NCBI GenBank assembly: GCA_001247695.2
Contig: LGRX02013999.1
Location: forward strand, 1-26,712
Source of the DNA: Cymbomonas tetramitiformis
Lineage: Eukaryota > Chlorophyta > Pyramimonadophyceae > Pyramimonadales > Pyramimonadaceae
DNA: 26,712 nt
Reading direction: 5' to 3'
Part shown: in pieces, positions 18,189 through 25,893 of the stretch
How the letters are laid out: the number at the start of each line of letters is the position of its first letter
How positions within the stretch are numbered: the first letter of the stretch is position 1
The notes under the pieces: model-generated
Seen by the model: the letters and a program-made list of their open reading frames with translations, nothing else
Database searches by the model: none
Told to the model about the DNA's origin: nothing
Program-made: the position numbers and the translations under genes

Positions 18189-20018
18189 TTAGGACTTTTT
18201 GAGGAGGAAACCATGCTTATCATGGTAAGAGATGTTTAACTCATCCATCTTTTTGAACTTTGCAAAGTATTCCTCAACACTGGGAGGCCTTTTCTCTTGC
18301 CGTGCTGCTGCAAAAAACTGGTCAAACTCATGCTGATGACTTCTCAAGTCAAAACTTATCAAACCCTTTTCACTTGCTGTTGCAAGGTTTCCAGCCCAAA
18401 AGCCTTCCAAATATGTCATATCTTGTTTGAGAACTTGCTCATATGTGTGATAGAAATATTTTCCCTCATGCGACTCCTTTTCACTGCGAACTCGGGCAGC
18501 TCTCAAAGAGTTTATCTCTTTGTGATAACTCTCAGGGTCTTTCTCCATCAACTTAAGCATATGGCTCCAACCAAGTCTGCTTTCACTGCTGTATGCTGGG
18601 AACCGAAATACTTTCAAGTTGACATACTTTTCAATAAACAAAAGATAACTCACCTCGCAGGGGCCGGTTTTCTCACTTGCTGCTACAACATCGGTTGGTG
18701 CTTCGGCCTTTTGACAACTTGGGCACTGATATTTGTACCCTGCATTGAAATCGCAGTGAACTTCCAAAAACTCGGCCCTCGGTAACAACATGCCGTGAAG
18801 TTCTCTTGTGTTAGGGTCATACTCTTCACCAAAAGAACTCAGTATGACTTCCTTCACTTCGTCTGCTGTAAAAAATACACAGGAGTCACAATAGTCACAC
18901 TTTAATTCTGTTGCAGAAAAAGTATCTTCCTTTTGAGAATCGGAGTCCTCAAGCGGACTATCCTCAATCGGACTATCTTCAAAACGCAGGTGTTGACCTC
19001 CCGATTTGAGGTCCGCATTTTGCGACTGTGCTTGCGAAAGTTTCGCCTCAAGTGAGGCAACTTTATCTTTTGAAGCGGCCACAAAAGAGGGTTTCAAAAG
19101 GTCCTCTTGCAAGGTGTTTAACTCGAGGTGGTCAAACTTAGTTTGGTAGTATTCGACGGTTTCTTGAGCCTCTGCCAACTTTCCTTTCAGCACGGCATTC
19201 TCTGACTCAAGCGAGGCTACTAACTCTGCGTTATCTCCTAGCTCTTGGCATGTGCTTGCGAGGTCTTCGTTGTAGCTTTTCAGCTCTTTGTTTTCGCGCA
19301 TGATATTTTCAAGGATATCCTTGTCAATATGAACCAAGTTTGGCGGAGCCTTAAGGGCAGACTCGTCTTCGTCACTAGTCTCATCGTCCCTGCCTGTATT
19401 TGGCGGAGCCAATAACAGCTCCTCTTGAGACTCTTGTGACTCGAACATCGGCTCCGAAACTGTTGTGTCCTTGACAGGTAACTGTGGGTCCAAATATCGA
19501 AACTTTAAAAGCGCATCTACACTGACTCCACCCGATGCCTGGCGTAGAAGCTCATCGCGCTTCTCTTCAGCTGAAGATACCGACACTTTCAACTTTTTGC
19601 CAGCTTTCGCATGTGCTTCAGCGATACGTTTTCTGCTCTCGTTTTCCTGCTCTAGCAAGTGCCTGCTGTAATCGCGAAAGAAAACATCCCGCACGCCCTC
19701 GCTAATAGCAGCGGATGCCGTGGTTGTAGCGTAGTCTACTATAGAAGGAGCGACAACCGTTTTCCACGTTTTCTTTGTTGTGAACTTCGGCGCTTTTACC
19801 CAGCACCGATTACATAAAAAGTATTTGCTCTTGTGTTTACAACCAGCTTCTTGAGGCTCGATACGAGGGTTGTTGCGCACTTTGTCGAAGTTAATGCCGG
19901 AACACGGTACTGCTTTCGCAATAAGATATCCCTCAGGCTGAACTTTTGAGTTGCAATCATATCTTGTTTTATTATCTGCCAACGTGATAACAAACTCTTC
20001 AGCAGTTCTCTGTGCCAT
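18189..20018 (-). CDS. Large coiled-coil protein with two Cys clusters, unknown family
   Basis: 609 residues from the ATG at 20018; the longer frame lacks an upstream ATG. N-terminal Cys/His cluster: C22, C39, C60, H62, C69 and C72 (FLCNRCW). A basic stretch (KAGKKLKV, residues 138-145) could be a nuclear signal. An acidic linker (about 196-222) leads to a long coiled coil (about 232-340, rich in Glu, Leu and Lys heptads). An acidic Ser/Asp segment follows, then a second cluster (CDYCDSC at 374-380, H421/C422, CPSC at 432-435) and a globular C-terminal part rich in aromatic residues (YLEGFWAGN). No enzyme motif is recognised. Codon use is less AT-biased than in the viral genes. It is divergently arranged with the 20484 gene across the 11-bp repeat region. 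A transposon protein, a replication initiator or a structural protein all remain possible. Confidence 0.7.
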   Translation of the reverse strand: MAQRTAEEFVITLADNKTRYDCNSKVQPEGYLIAKAVPCSGINFDKVRNNPRIEPQEAGCKHKSKYFLCNRCWVKAPKFTTKKTWKTVVAPSIVDYATTTASAAISEGVRDVFFRDYSRHLLEQENESRKRIAEAHAKAGKKLKVSVSSAEEKRDELLRQASGGVSVDALLKFRYLDPQLPVKDTTVSEPMFESQESQEELLLAPPNTGRDDETSDEDESALKAPPNLVHIDKDILENIMRENKELKSYNEDLASTCQELGDNAELVASLESENAVLKGKLAEAQETVEYYQTKFDHLELNTLQEDLLKPSFVAASKDKVASLEAKLSQAQSQNADLKSGGQHLRFEDSPIEDSPLEDSDSQKEDTFSATELKCDYCDSCVFFTADEVKEVILSSFGEEYDPNTRELHGMLLPRAEFLEVHCDFNAGYKYQCPSCQKAEAPTDVVAASEKTGPCEVSYLLFIEKYVNLKVFRFPAYSSESRLGWSHMLKLMEKDPESYHKEINSLRAARVRSEKESHEGKYFYHTYEQVLKQDMTYLEGFWAGNLATASEKGLISFDLRSHQHEFDQFFAAARQEKRPPSVEEYFAKFKKMDELNISYHDKHGFLLKKS

Positions 20019-20060
20019 AATTCTGTTAACTTTTAACAAACTTGTAACTTTCGAACACCT

Positions 20061-20363
20061 AACGAGTAAGTAACGAGTAAGTAATGAGTAACTAATGAGT
20101 AACTCTTGAGTAACTACTGAGTAACTCTTGAGTAACTCTTGAGTAACTCTTGAGTAACTATTGAATAAGTGAAATCTGGAATTAAAGATTTTTTATTTTA
20201 TTTTAATTATTTTAATTATTACACTATTTTAATTATTTTATTTTCTATTTTATTTAATAATTGTCACTATAAAGTTACTTGAAAGTTACTTATGAGTTAC
20301 TTAGGAGTTACTCGAGAGTTACTCGAGAGTTACTCGAGAGTTACTAGTTACTTACTAGTTACT
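20061..20363. promoter_or_regulatory. Inverted iteron arrays flanking an AT-rich core
   Basis: Left array: ten contiguous 11-bp units at 20061-20170, consensus CTTGAGTAACT. Right array: the reverse heptamer AGTTACT at 20273, 20284, 20295, 20306, 20317, 20328, 20339, 20346 and 20357, nearly all in 11-bp register. Between them, 20171-20272 is almost pure A/T. The whole lies between two divergent genes (starts 20018 minus, 20484 plus). Units spaced by about one helical turn suggest cooperative binding of one protein on one face of the DNA, as at iteron origins or a bidirectional promoter. Confidence 0.85.
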
Positions 20364-20483
20364 TACAGGTTGAAACTTACAGGTTACTACTGTATACGAT
20401 CGATGTTCGATACTCGAGCTTAAACAAATTTGATACATGCTACAAAATAATGTTTGGCCACCCTAAATAATTAGTTAACAACT

Positions 20484-21008
20484 ATGGCTAAAACACGTGG
20501 TACGAAACGCAAGCAGTGCACTCGCATGCAGTGCATAATATGCAATAAAGCATTTGGAGGTATTCCGTTCAATGCAATGCCTCTCGCAAGGGGAGAGTGT
20601 TGCGAGTCGTGCCATACTTCAAAGGTTATCCCCGCAACCGTGGAACAAAATGCGGAGGCACAAGCGGGTTCTTCCCGCGGTGTCAAACGTGAACGCAAGT
20701 CCGATTTTGAACCCGAGCCTTCTCCTAAGAAGGAAAAGAAGAAACGTTTCCGTCCGATTGAAGGACCTGGAAAACAGGACAACAAAGCGCTTCCCTCTGC
20801 TTCACTTGAGCTCCGCATGCGTTTACGGTCAAAAGTCAATATGCTCAAAAACGATACTGCAAGCCCTGGTGAAGACCCACAGCGACAGTCCGATTGGAAC
20901 ACAAAGAAAAAGTTAATAATGCAAAATGGAACAGAACAGCAGCGTGCAGCAATTCTTGTGCACGAACAGGTGTTTCCAGAAAGCACGTGTTATAAAAAGG
21001 CAGGCTAA
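20484..21008 (+). CDS. Basic zinc-finger-like protein, unknown family
   Basis: 174 residues, ATG 20484. N-terminal Cys arrangement: C12, C17/C20 (QCIIC), C39/C40, C43/H44 (CCESCH), consistent with one zinc-binding fold within the first 45 residues. Then come basic, probably disordered segments with nuclear-signal-like runs (VKRERK, PKKEKKKRFR) and a C-terminal helical region (SASLELRMRLRSK). It may bind nucleic acid, and the iteron array just upstream is an obvious candidate target, but that is inference. No homologue is recognised. Composition matches the other cassette genes, not the AT-rich viral genes. It is convergent with the gene at 21107-21799. Confidence 0.65.
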   Translation: MAKTRGTKRKQCTRMQCIICNKAFGGIPFNAMPLARGECCESCHTSKVIPATVEQNAEAQAGSSRGVKRERKSDFEPEPSPKKEKKKRFRPIEGPGKQDNKALPSASLELRMRLRSKVNMLKNDTASPGEDPQRQSDWNTKKKLIMQNGTEQQRAAILVHEQVFPESTCYKKAG

Positions 21009-21106
21009 ACAGTGACGATGAACAACAATATACTATAGCAAATAGAATAATATTACCATACTTTGTATTATTTGTCTATTACTTGTTCTATTATTGGTTC
21101 TAGCTT

Positions 21107-21492
21107 CTAGTTTCTACCTCGAAAAATCCTATCAGTTTCCGCGTCCTGAATAGCCAGTGGGTACGAGACCTTGACAATATCATCGGTGTGTAAACACCCT
21201 CTGCATGCGTTGGGGTACCGATTAGCCCACTGTTCTGTATATCTGTTTTCGTTTGTTAGCCAATAGCAGACACAATCGGTCTTGATACCGGCGTCCACGT
21301 CCGCGCAGTACGCCGATTGCGAACGGAATATGCACGCGCGGCATCCCTTCCGTTCGCATTTTAAGCAAATGCCGGTCTGCTGTTGTTCTTCTTTGTTACA
21401 AAAGAAGTTTGTACAGCCGCGAGCAACTTGCACGTGGTTATTAGGGTCCCGAACCCTTGTTGAAAAAAACGGAGGCGGCGGGGCCGATGCCG

Positions 21493-21525
<33 letters not shown>

Positions 21526-21799
21526 TCTCCAATGCCGTTGTCGTTGTTGCCAAACGCGCTGCAGGCTTGAAACCTGCTGGCGCTTTTGGAGCATCGCGAA
21601 CCTCTTGCCAACGTTTTTTCATCTCTTGCATCTTTTCCTCTGGTATTACGGGCATTTCGTCCAACGCCTGCTGAACAACTTTTGTTAAAACAATCGGCTT
21701 AGCGACTTCCGAAGCCTGCTGAGTAATATCCGATTCAAGGGTTAAGTCAATCGTCACCTCATCGGCAACCGGTTGCTTACTTTGACGGGTTCGGGGCAT
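21107..21799 (-). CDS. Cys-rich protein with SUMO-interaction-like motif
   Basis: 230 residues, ATG 21799. Residues 15-20 (VTIDLT) followed by acidic residues match the consensus of SUMO-interaction motifs. A helical region (residues 35-68) is followed by an Ala/Thr run (about 91-104) encoded by a hexanucleotide microsatellite. The C-terminal 100 residues hold 11 Cys (C129, C134, C145, C148, C153, C156, C165, C176, C178, C199, C202; GICLKCERKGCRAC is the core), probably zinc-binding. If the SIM is real the protein would act with host SUMO in the nucleus. It resembles some ubiquitin/SUMO ligase architecture only loosely; no canonical RING spacing is seen. Confidence 0.65.
21492..21527. repeat. 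Six GCTGTC hexanucleotide repeats inside a coding region
   Basis: Six perfect hexamers, encoding alternating Ala and Thr on the minus strand without disturbing the frame of the 230-residue protein. Length changes in multiples of six would be tolerated. Confidence 0.9.
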
Positions 21800-22030
21800 T
21801 TTTGATAGTTAGAAGTTTGTCGTTTGTGAGGGGTTCGCAAGTTTGTGTAAGTTATTTCCACAAACTAGCGACAGTCCTTATGTAAGGGGGTCAGAGCACC
21901 CCCGTCATTGACATTTATTAAAATTGATTTTTAAAATCATTTTTTTAATAAAAATATTATTTTTCTAAAATTTCGCGCTGATCATCACTAGCAAACTGAA
22001 ATTCTCAAATTCCAAATACTTTATGAGATA
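21800..22030. other. AT-rich intergenic with G5/C5 hairpin
   Basis: Holds a perfect 6-bp hairpin GGGGGT-CAGAGC-ACCCCC (21886-21903) and, further right, a short palindrome TGATTTTTAAAATCA. Composition returns to the AT-rich viral type right after the hairpin, so the right border of the Cys-rich cassette is probably near 21904. No inverted repeat matching the left border at about 17982 was seen. Confidence 0.5.
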
Positions 22031-22185
22031 TTACGACTCAGTCCTTTCCATGCAAATTTTGTAAAACTCACTATCTAATTCAACCCCTATGTATTTTCGA
22101 TTATTGTTTTTACAAGCAATTAAACTAGATCCAATACCCATAAAAGGATCACAAACAAGGTCATTTTCATGTGAATATGATTTAA
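22031..22185 (-). pseudogene. DNA methyltransferase, C-terminal part (cofactor motif)
   Basis: Read on the minus strand, this segment encodes DPFMGIGSSLIACK followed by KYIGVELDSEF and a TAA at 22031-22033. These are the S-adenosylmethionine-binding motif (FxGxG, here FMGIGSS) and the following acidic residue of an amino-methyltransferase. It lies on the far side of the piggyBac-like insert from the catalytic half at 23030-23589. Counting one TTAA only, the two parts sum to 711 nt, exactly 237 codons. Confidence 0.85.
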
Positions 22186-23029
22186 CCCCTTAGTTGCGGT
22201 TGGAATTTTTTGCAAAAATATGTGGTTTGGGGACAATTCAAAGTATTGCGTGATCATGGCCGCATGCACGCATGCGACATCATGTATGTTATAGGAGACC
22301 ATCAAATAAGCCACAACGAATCATGGTATAGCTATATCTATCGTATATCTCGAGATATATGGATTATCCAACCAAAATTTTGAGTATTTTGAGCATAGAA
22401 ATTACGCATACGTCTTGTGTACGATGCGTGACTGCAGTCTTATTGACTTGTATCATGGTAAAATATCGCGGAAATTAACATGTTAGACTATCCCTAATCC
22501 ATAGTACGCATTAATACCGCCCAATGTGCCAAAAAATACCAAAAATGGCCAAAAAAACACCGAAAAAACACTTGGATTCAAATGTTTTCCTCACTTAAGA
22601 AATGTTTTCCATACTTAAGCTAAAACTCAGGTGATTTTGCTCATAAAATGAGACTATGTGGTGATATAATACCCCATGTTGCATGCGAGACTGGCGTTGG
22701 GATCCATTTCTATCGTATATTTCCACATGGCCACGTATATGCTTACCAATACGGGATGTTTATGGCTTGGTTAGCTACTTTTCAAAGCCAAATTTAAGCG
22801 CAAAATGACACAAATAGACAAATCTGGGTTTGGAAATACTAACACGTGAGAGATATATCGCACTAGTATATGTGCTATATTATTGGTTAACCTGTAGCCA
22901 TATATCATGAGTGCACCCACAAACCTTACAATATTCGATGCGCCAACCGCACATATGCAGTTTCATGGTAAGCCACGCTCTCATTTTCGAGGCCTTGTTG
23001 AGAATTCTCAACGTGTCGCAGCTAAGGGG
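22186..23029. mobile_element. Non-autonomous piggyBac-like element (MITE), TTAA target
   Basis: 844 bp flanked by TTAA on both sides (22182-22185 and 23030-23033). Terminal inverted repeats read CCCCTTAGTTGCGG on the left and CCCCTTAGCTGCGA on the right (reverse-complemented). A subterminal repeat TGCGGTTGG appears near the left end (22195-22203) and inverted near the right (22943-22951). TTAA targets and CCC-starting ends are hallmarks of the piggyBac superfamily. There is no transposase frame inside. The insertion splits the methyltransferase gene. Confidence 0.9.
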
Positions 23030-23589
23030 TTAATTAAATATTCCATTAATTCTATTGGTTTAGAACATGGATGTTTACTTTTGTAATTTCCGTTAGAAAA
23101 TTTCAAAACTGATTTTGGATATCGATAACCGTCTTCACATTTGGTCGGTAATCTAGCGCAATGTTTGGTATATATATTCGTAGTATTTGCACTAGATTTA
23201 AAATATGGCTTTCCGGGCGTTTTTTGCGGGTTAAATGTAGGTAGTCTTTTATAAAATATATAAATCATCTCGTGACTTCGCAATGGCATTTGATTTGCAT
23301 GAAAAAATCCTAAAGATATACTCTTAAAATATACTAAATCATATCGAAACCATGCTTTATTACTTTCAATTATCTTATGTCCAAATTTAGTTGTGGTTAG
23401 AAAAATATAACATGTTTTTTCTTTACCTATACGCTTCAAATGTTTCCACAATAAATTTAAATCAATTATTTCTTTATCCCATTTACAAGCGGTTTGGTTA
23501 TAAGGTAAATCTAATACAAATAAATCTACGGAATTATCATTTATTTTAGGGAAAATATCGAAACAGTTTGCATTATGAATTTCAAACAT
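23030..23589 (-). pseudogene. DNA N6-adenine (or N4-cytosine) methyltransferase, N-terminal catalytic part
   Basis: Begins at ATG 23589 (MFEIHNANCFDIFPKINDNS). The catalytic motif IV is DLPY in LDLPYNQTACKWD, a variant of the [DNS]PP[YF] motif of enzymes that methylate exocyclic amino groups. Motif order (catalytic first, cofactor motif last) is that of the beta class. The total of 236 residues is a normal length. Viral enzymes of this type modify the element's own DNA, or possibly host DNA. The open frame runs into the MITE to 23008, but those last residues are not native. It is divergent from the next gene, with 46 bp between starts. Confidence 0.88.
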
Positions 23590-23635
23590 TAAATTATTAA
23601 ATTTATTTATTTATTTTATACTAAACAAATTCTAA

Positions 23636-24211
23636 ATGAGACCGCAATTTACCGACGCGTACACCAAACAACAATGTTTAAAAATGATGGATATAACAAA
23701 TAAAGTACCAAATTCTCAAAAAATGTTTAAAAGTTATGGCAATCTTTCTAAAAATAGCTATAGTATGACCGTACCTAGTTCAAATCCTGAATTATTTTAT
23801 TTTGATCTAACAAATTCTCCTATAAATCCTATGCATTTGACTAAAGAATTAAAACATGATTTTGATTTTCCAAAATATATTATGCAAGAAGAGTTTTCTT
23901 CACAATCCACTCCAATAAGTTTCGAAGAAGAAGAAGAATTGTTGAGTGAAATTGACACTGAAGAAATTAATTCAGGTTTAAAAAGACTTCGTGAAGATTT
24001 TTCTCCATCTCCGTTAAACACACCCGAAAATCAAGGCGAATCTGGTCCTTCATCAAGGACAGTTGTAAATCCACTATTAAGACAAGCATTATCCTTTTCT
24101 TTACCAAGTGATCCCGTTGTTATTACCGGTGTAGATCGAAGAAACCCGACGTCTCCTAATAGAAATTTCTCACCGGCAAAAACACGTTCACGTACTACAA
24201 ATAACAATTAA
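23636..24211 (+). CDS. Unrecognised protein with acidic, disordered C-terminal half
   Basis: 191 residues, ATG 23636. The N-terminal half has a mixed composition (MRPQFTDAYTKQQCLKMMDI). The middle is acidic (FEEEEELLSEIDTEEI). The C-terminal half is rich in Ser, Pro, Thr and Arg (FSPSPLNTPENQGESG) and probably disordered. No catalytic, zinc or membrane motif is visible. Codon use is AT-rich like other element genes, so it belongs to the viral block. Function unknown; a virion or regulatory phosphoprotein are possibilities only. Confidence 0.6.
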   Translation: MRPQFTDAYTKQQCLKMMDITNKVPNSQKMFKSYGNLSKNSYSMTVPSSNPELFYFDLTNSPINPMHLTKELKHDFDFPKYIMQEEFSSQSTPISFEEEEELLSEIDTEEINSGLKRLREDFSPSPLNTPENQGESGPSSRTVVNPLLRQALSFSLPSDPVVITGVDRRNPTSPNRNFSPAKTRSRTTNNN

Positions 24212-24235
24212 AATTTTTATCATATTATAAATTAT

Positions 24236-24505
24236 ATGTCTCGAGAAAATTGGATAAAAAAATTAAAAGAATGCTCACGTGAATATCATGCATCAAAGAA
24301 AAGCATAACCAAGTCTAAAAATCTAAAAGTTATAAAACCTTCAAAAGTATCCACAAAGCTTGTTGCTCCCAAATTACCTAATTATAAAAAATTACCTGAT
24401 AATCAAAGCAAAGCTTTAGCCAAAACAATTTTCAATTTGGAAGCTCGCCCGTATATTCGACAACAAATGCAAATTGCTCGTCGTATTCGGGGAAATTTAT
24501 ATTAA
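24236..24505 (+). CDS. Small Lys/Arg-rich protein, unknown
   Basis: 89 residues, ATG 24236, 24 bp after the previous stop, so probably co-transcribed. Strongly basic throughout (SKKSITKSKNLKVIKPSKVS), with a helical C-terminal end (RPYIRQQMQIARRIRGNLY). It could bind nucleic acid, for example as a core protein, but nothing specific supports this. It is the last gene with viral codon use before the host-like right flank. Confidence 0.6.
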   Translation: MSRENWIKKLKECSREYHASKKSITKSKNLKVIKPSKVSTKLVAPKLPNYKKLPDNQSKALAKTIFNLEARPYIRQQMQIARRIRGNLY

Positions 24506-25376
24506 AATGAGAATATTAATTTAATAATTTATGTAGGAGGCTACCACTCCAGTTTCTTCTCTTCTTTACGGTTTCGGACTTATACTATTCTACACTTATT
24601 AAACGACCGCACGAGGTATGCTTACGATTGGTCAACTACAAGACTTCGGTTTCGTAAATCTTAATAGCTATGCTTTTGCTTTCAAGTGTATGCTTTCAAT
24701 ACACAATATACAGCGGATACGGCTCTTACTTTTTATGTTACAATTCTCAGTTCAGTTCATCTCCCCGAAACTGGTTACACTTAGAGTTCTTATGCATTCA
24801 GGAACTCTCTCCATAACTCAACTGTACTGAGTACTCCGTACAACAGGCTAGGCACCTCACATCAACATCATTCTGATCGGTCCTACTGTACTCCGTACTG
24901 AGTACTCTTGCGTTTTGTACTTAGCCGTTTTTCTTGCTCTTGTGCTTGCCTCCTAGCACAACTCCCCCCCCCTTAGGGAAGGTCACGTCCACGCTGACCA
25001 CGTCGGACCAGTAAAGTTTTTATACAGATCTTCTACTGTTGCTCAGGATGATTATACAGGTCTCAGCCGCCTGTTGTCTGGGATGACATTACACTTCCCA
25101 AGACACACCGCAATAAGGAGATCAACCTCTTAAGCACAAGGGTCGGCCTCTCACCGGTCTGCCATCTGCACTACCAGGCTCCCCCAAGGCTCGAGATCTC
25201 ACATCCATTACTACGCTCAAGGTTTCAAACCTTCCAACACGGTACACTTACAGGTGATGACAATAGGTTTGCCAATTACCTGACAGTTCTCGGGATGCCG
25301 GCCCGGAGGAAAGGTTTTAAACCCCTACCGCCTCCTCGGATGCGCAGAGCTTTTATCCAGATCTCCAACTGCCGCC
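24506..25376. other. Right border of element and host flank, no gene recognised
   Basis: Composition rises from AT-rich to balanced at about 24540, which I take as the element's right edge; no terminal inverted repeat or target duplication could be matched to the left side. Near 24830-24910 the motif TACTCCGTAC and TACTGAGTACT occur twice in different order. Degenerate copies of the later 64-bp unit occur at about 25035-25085 and 25340-25376. No open frame here has a recognisable domain. Confidence 0.45.
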
Positions 25377-25888
25377 TGGCTATGCCGAGGCTAGAGCCAC
25401 TGCTCTGGTGGATGGATTATACAGGTTCTCACCTGTCGCCTGGCATGGCCAAGGCTAGAGCCACTGCTCTGGTGGATGGATTATACAGGTTCTCACCTGT
25501 CGCCTGGCTATGCCGAGGCTAGAGCCACTGCTCTGGTGGATGGATTATACAGGTTCTCACCTGTCGCCTGGCTATGCCGAGGCTAGAGCCACTGCTCTGG
25601 TGGATGGATTATACAGGTTCTCACCTGTCGCCTGGCTATGCCGAGGCTAGAGCCACTGCTCTGGTGGATGGATTATACAGGTTCTCACCTGTCGCCTGGC
25701 TATGCCGAGGCTAGAGCCACTGCTCTGGTGGATGGATTATACGGGTTCTCACCTGTCGCCTGGCTATGCCGAGGCTAGAGCCACTGCTCGGGTGGATGGA
25801 TTATACAGGTTCTCACCTGTCGCCTGGCTATGCCGAGGCTAGAGCCACTGCTCAGGTGGATGGATTATACAGGTTCTCACCTGTCGCC
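25377..25888. repeat. Eight 64-bp tandem repeats
   Basis: Units begin TGGCTATGCCGAGGCTAGAG at 25377, 25441, 25505, 25569, 25633, 25697, 25761 and 25825, with exact 64-bp spacing and very few substitutions; the second unit starts TGGCATGGCCAAGG. Each contains the small hairpin ACAGGT-TCTC-ACCTGT. Open frames through it are repeat artefacts. Confidence 0.95.
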
Positions 25889-25893
25889 TGGCG

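Noticed and set aside
20471..20986. 171-residue minus-strand frame opposite the zinc-finger-like gene
   Set aside because: Shadow of the plus-strand gene; the plus-strand product has paired Cys motifs, nuclear-signal-like runs and an ATG.
17982..21960. Terminal inverted repeats delimiting the Cys-rich cassette
   Set aside because: Both borders were compared by eye and no matching inverted or direct repeat was found, so it is not called a mobile element.
7600..24540. Terminal inverted repeats and target duplication of the whole viral element
   Set aside because: Left-edge motifs (AACCCTAGGG, CCGGTGAGCTT) were not found inverted near 24500, so the borders rest on composition and gene content only.
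24600..24910. Transposon ends suggested by TACTCCGTAC and TACTGAGTACT
   Set aside because: The two occurrences are not in a consistent inverted or direct arrangement with flanking duplications.
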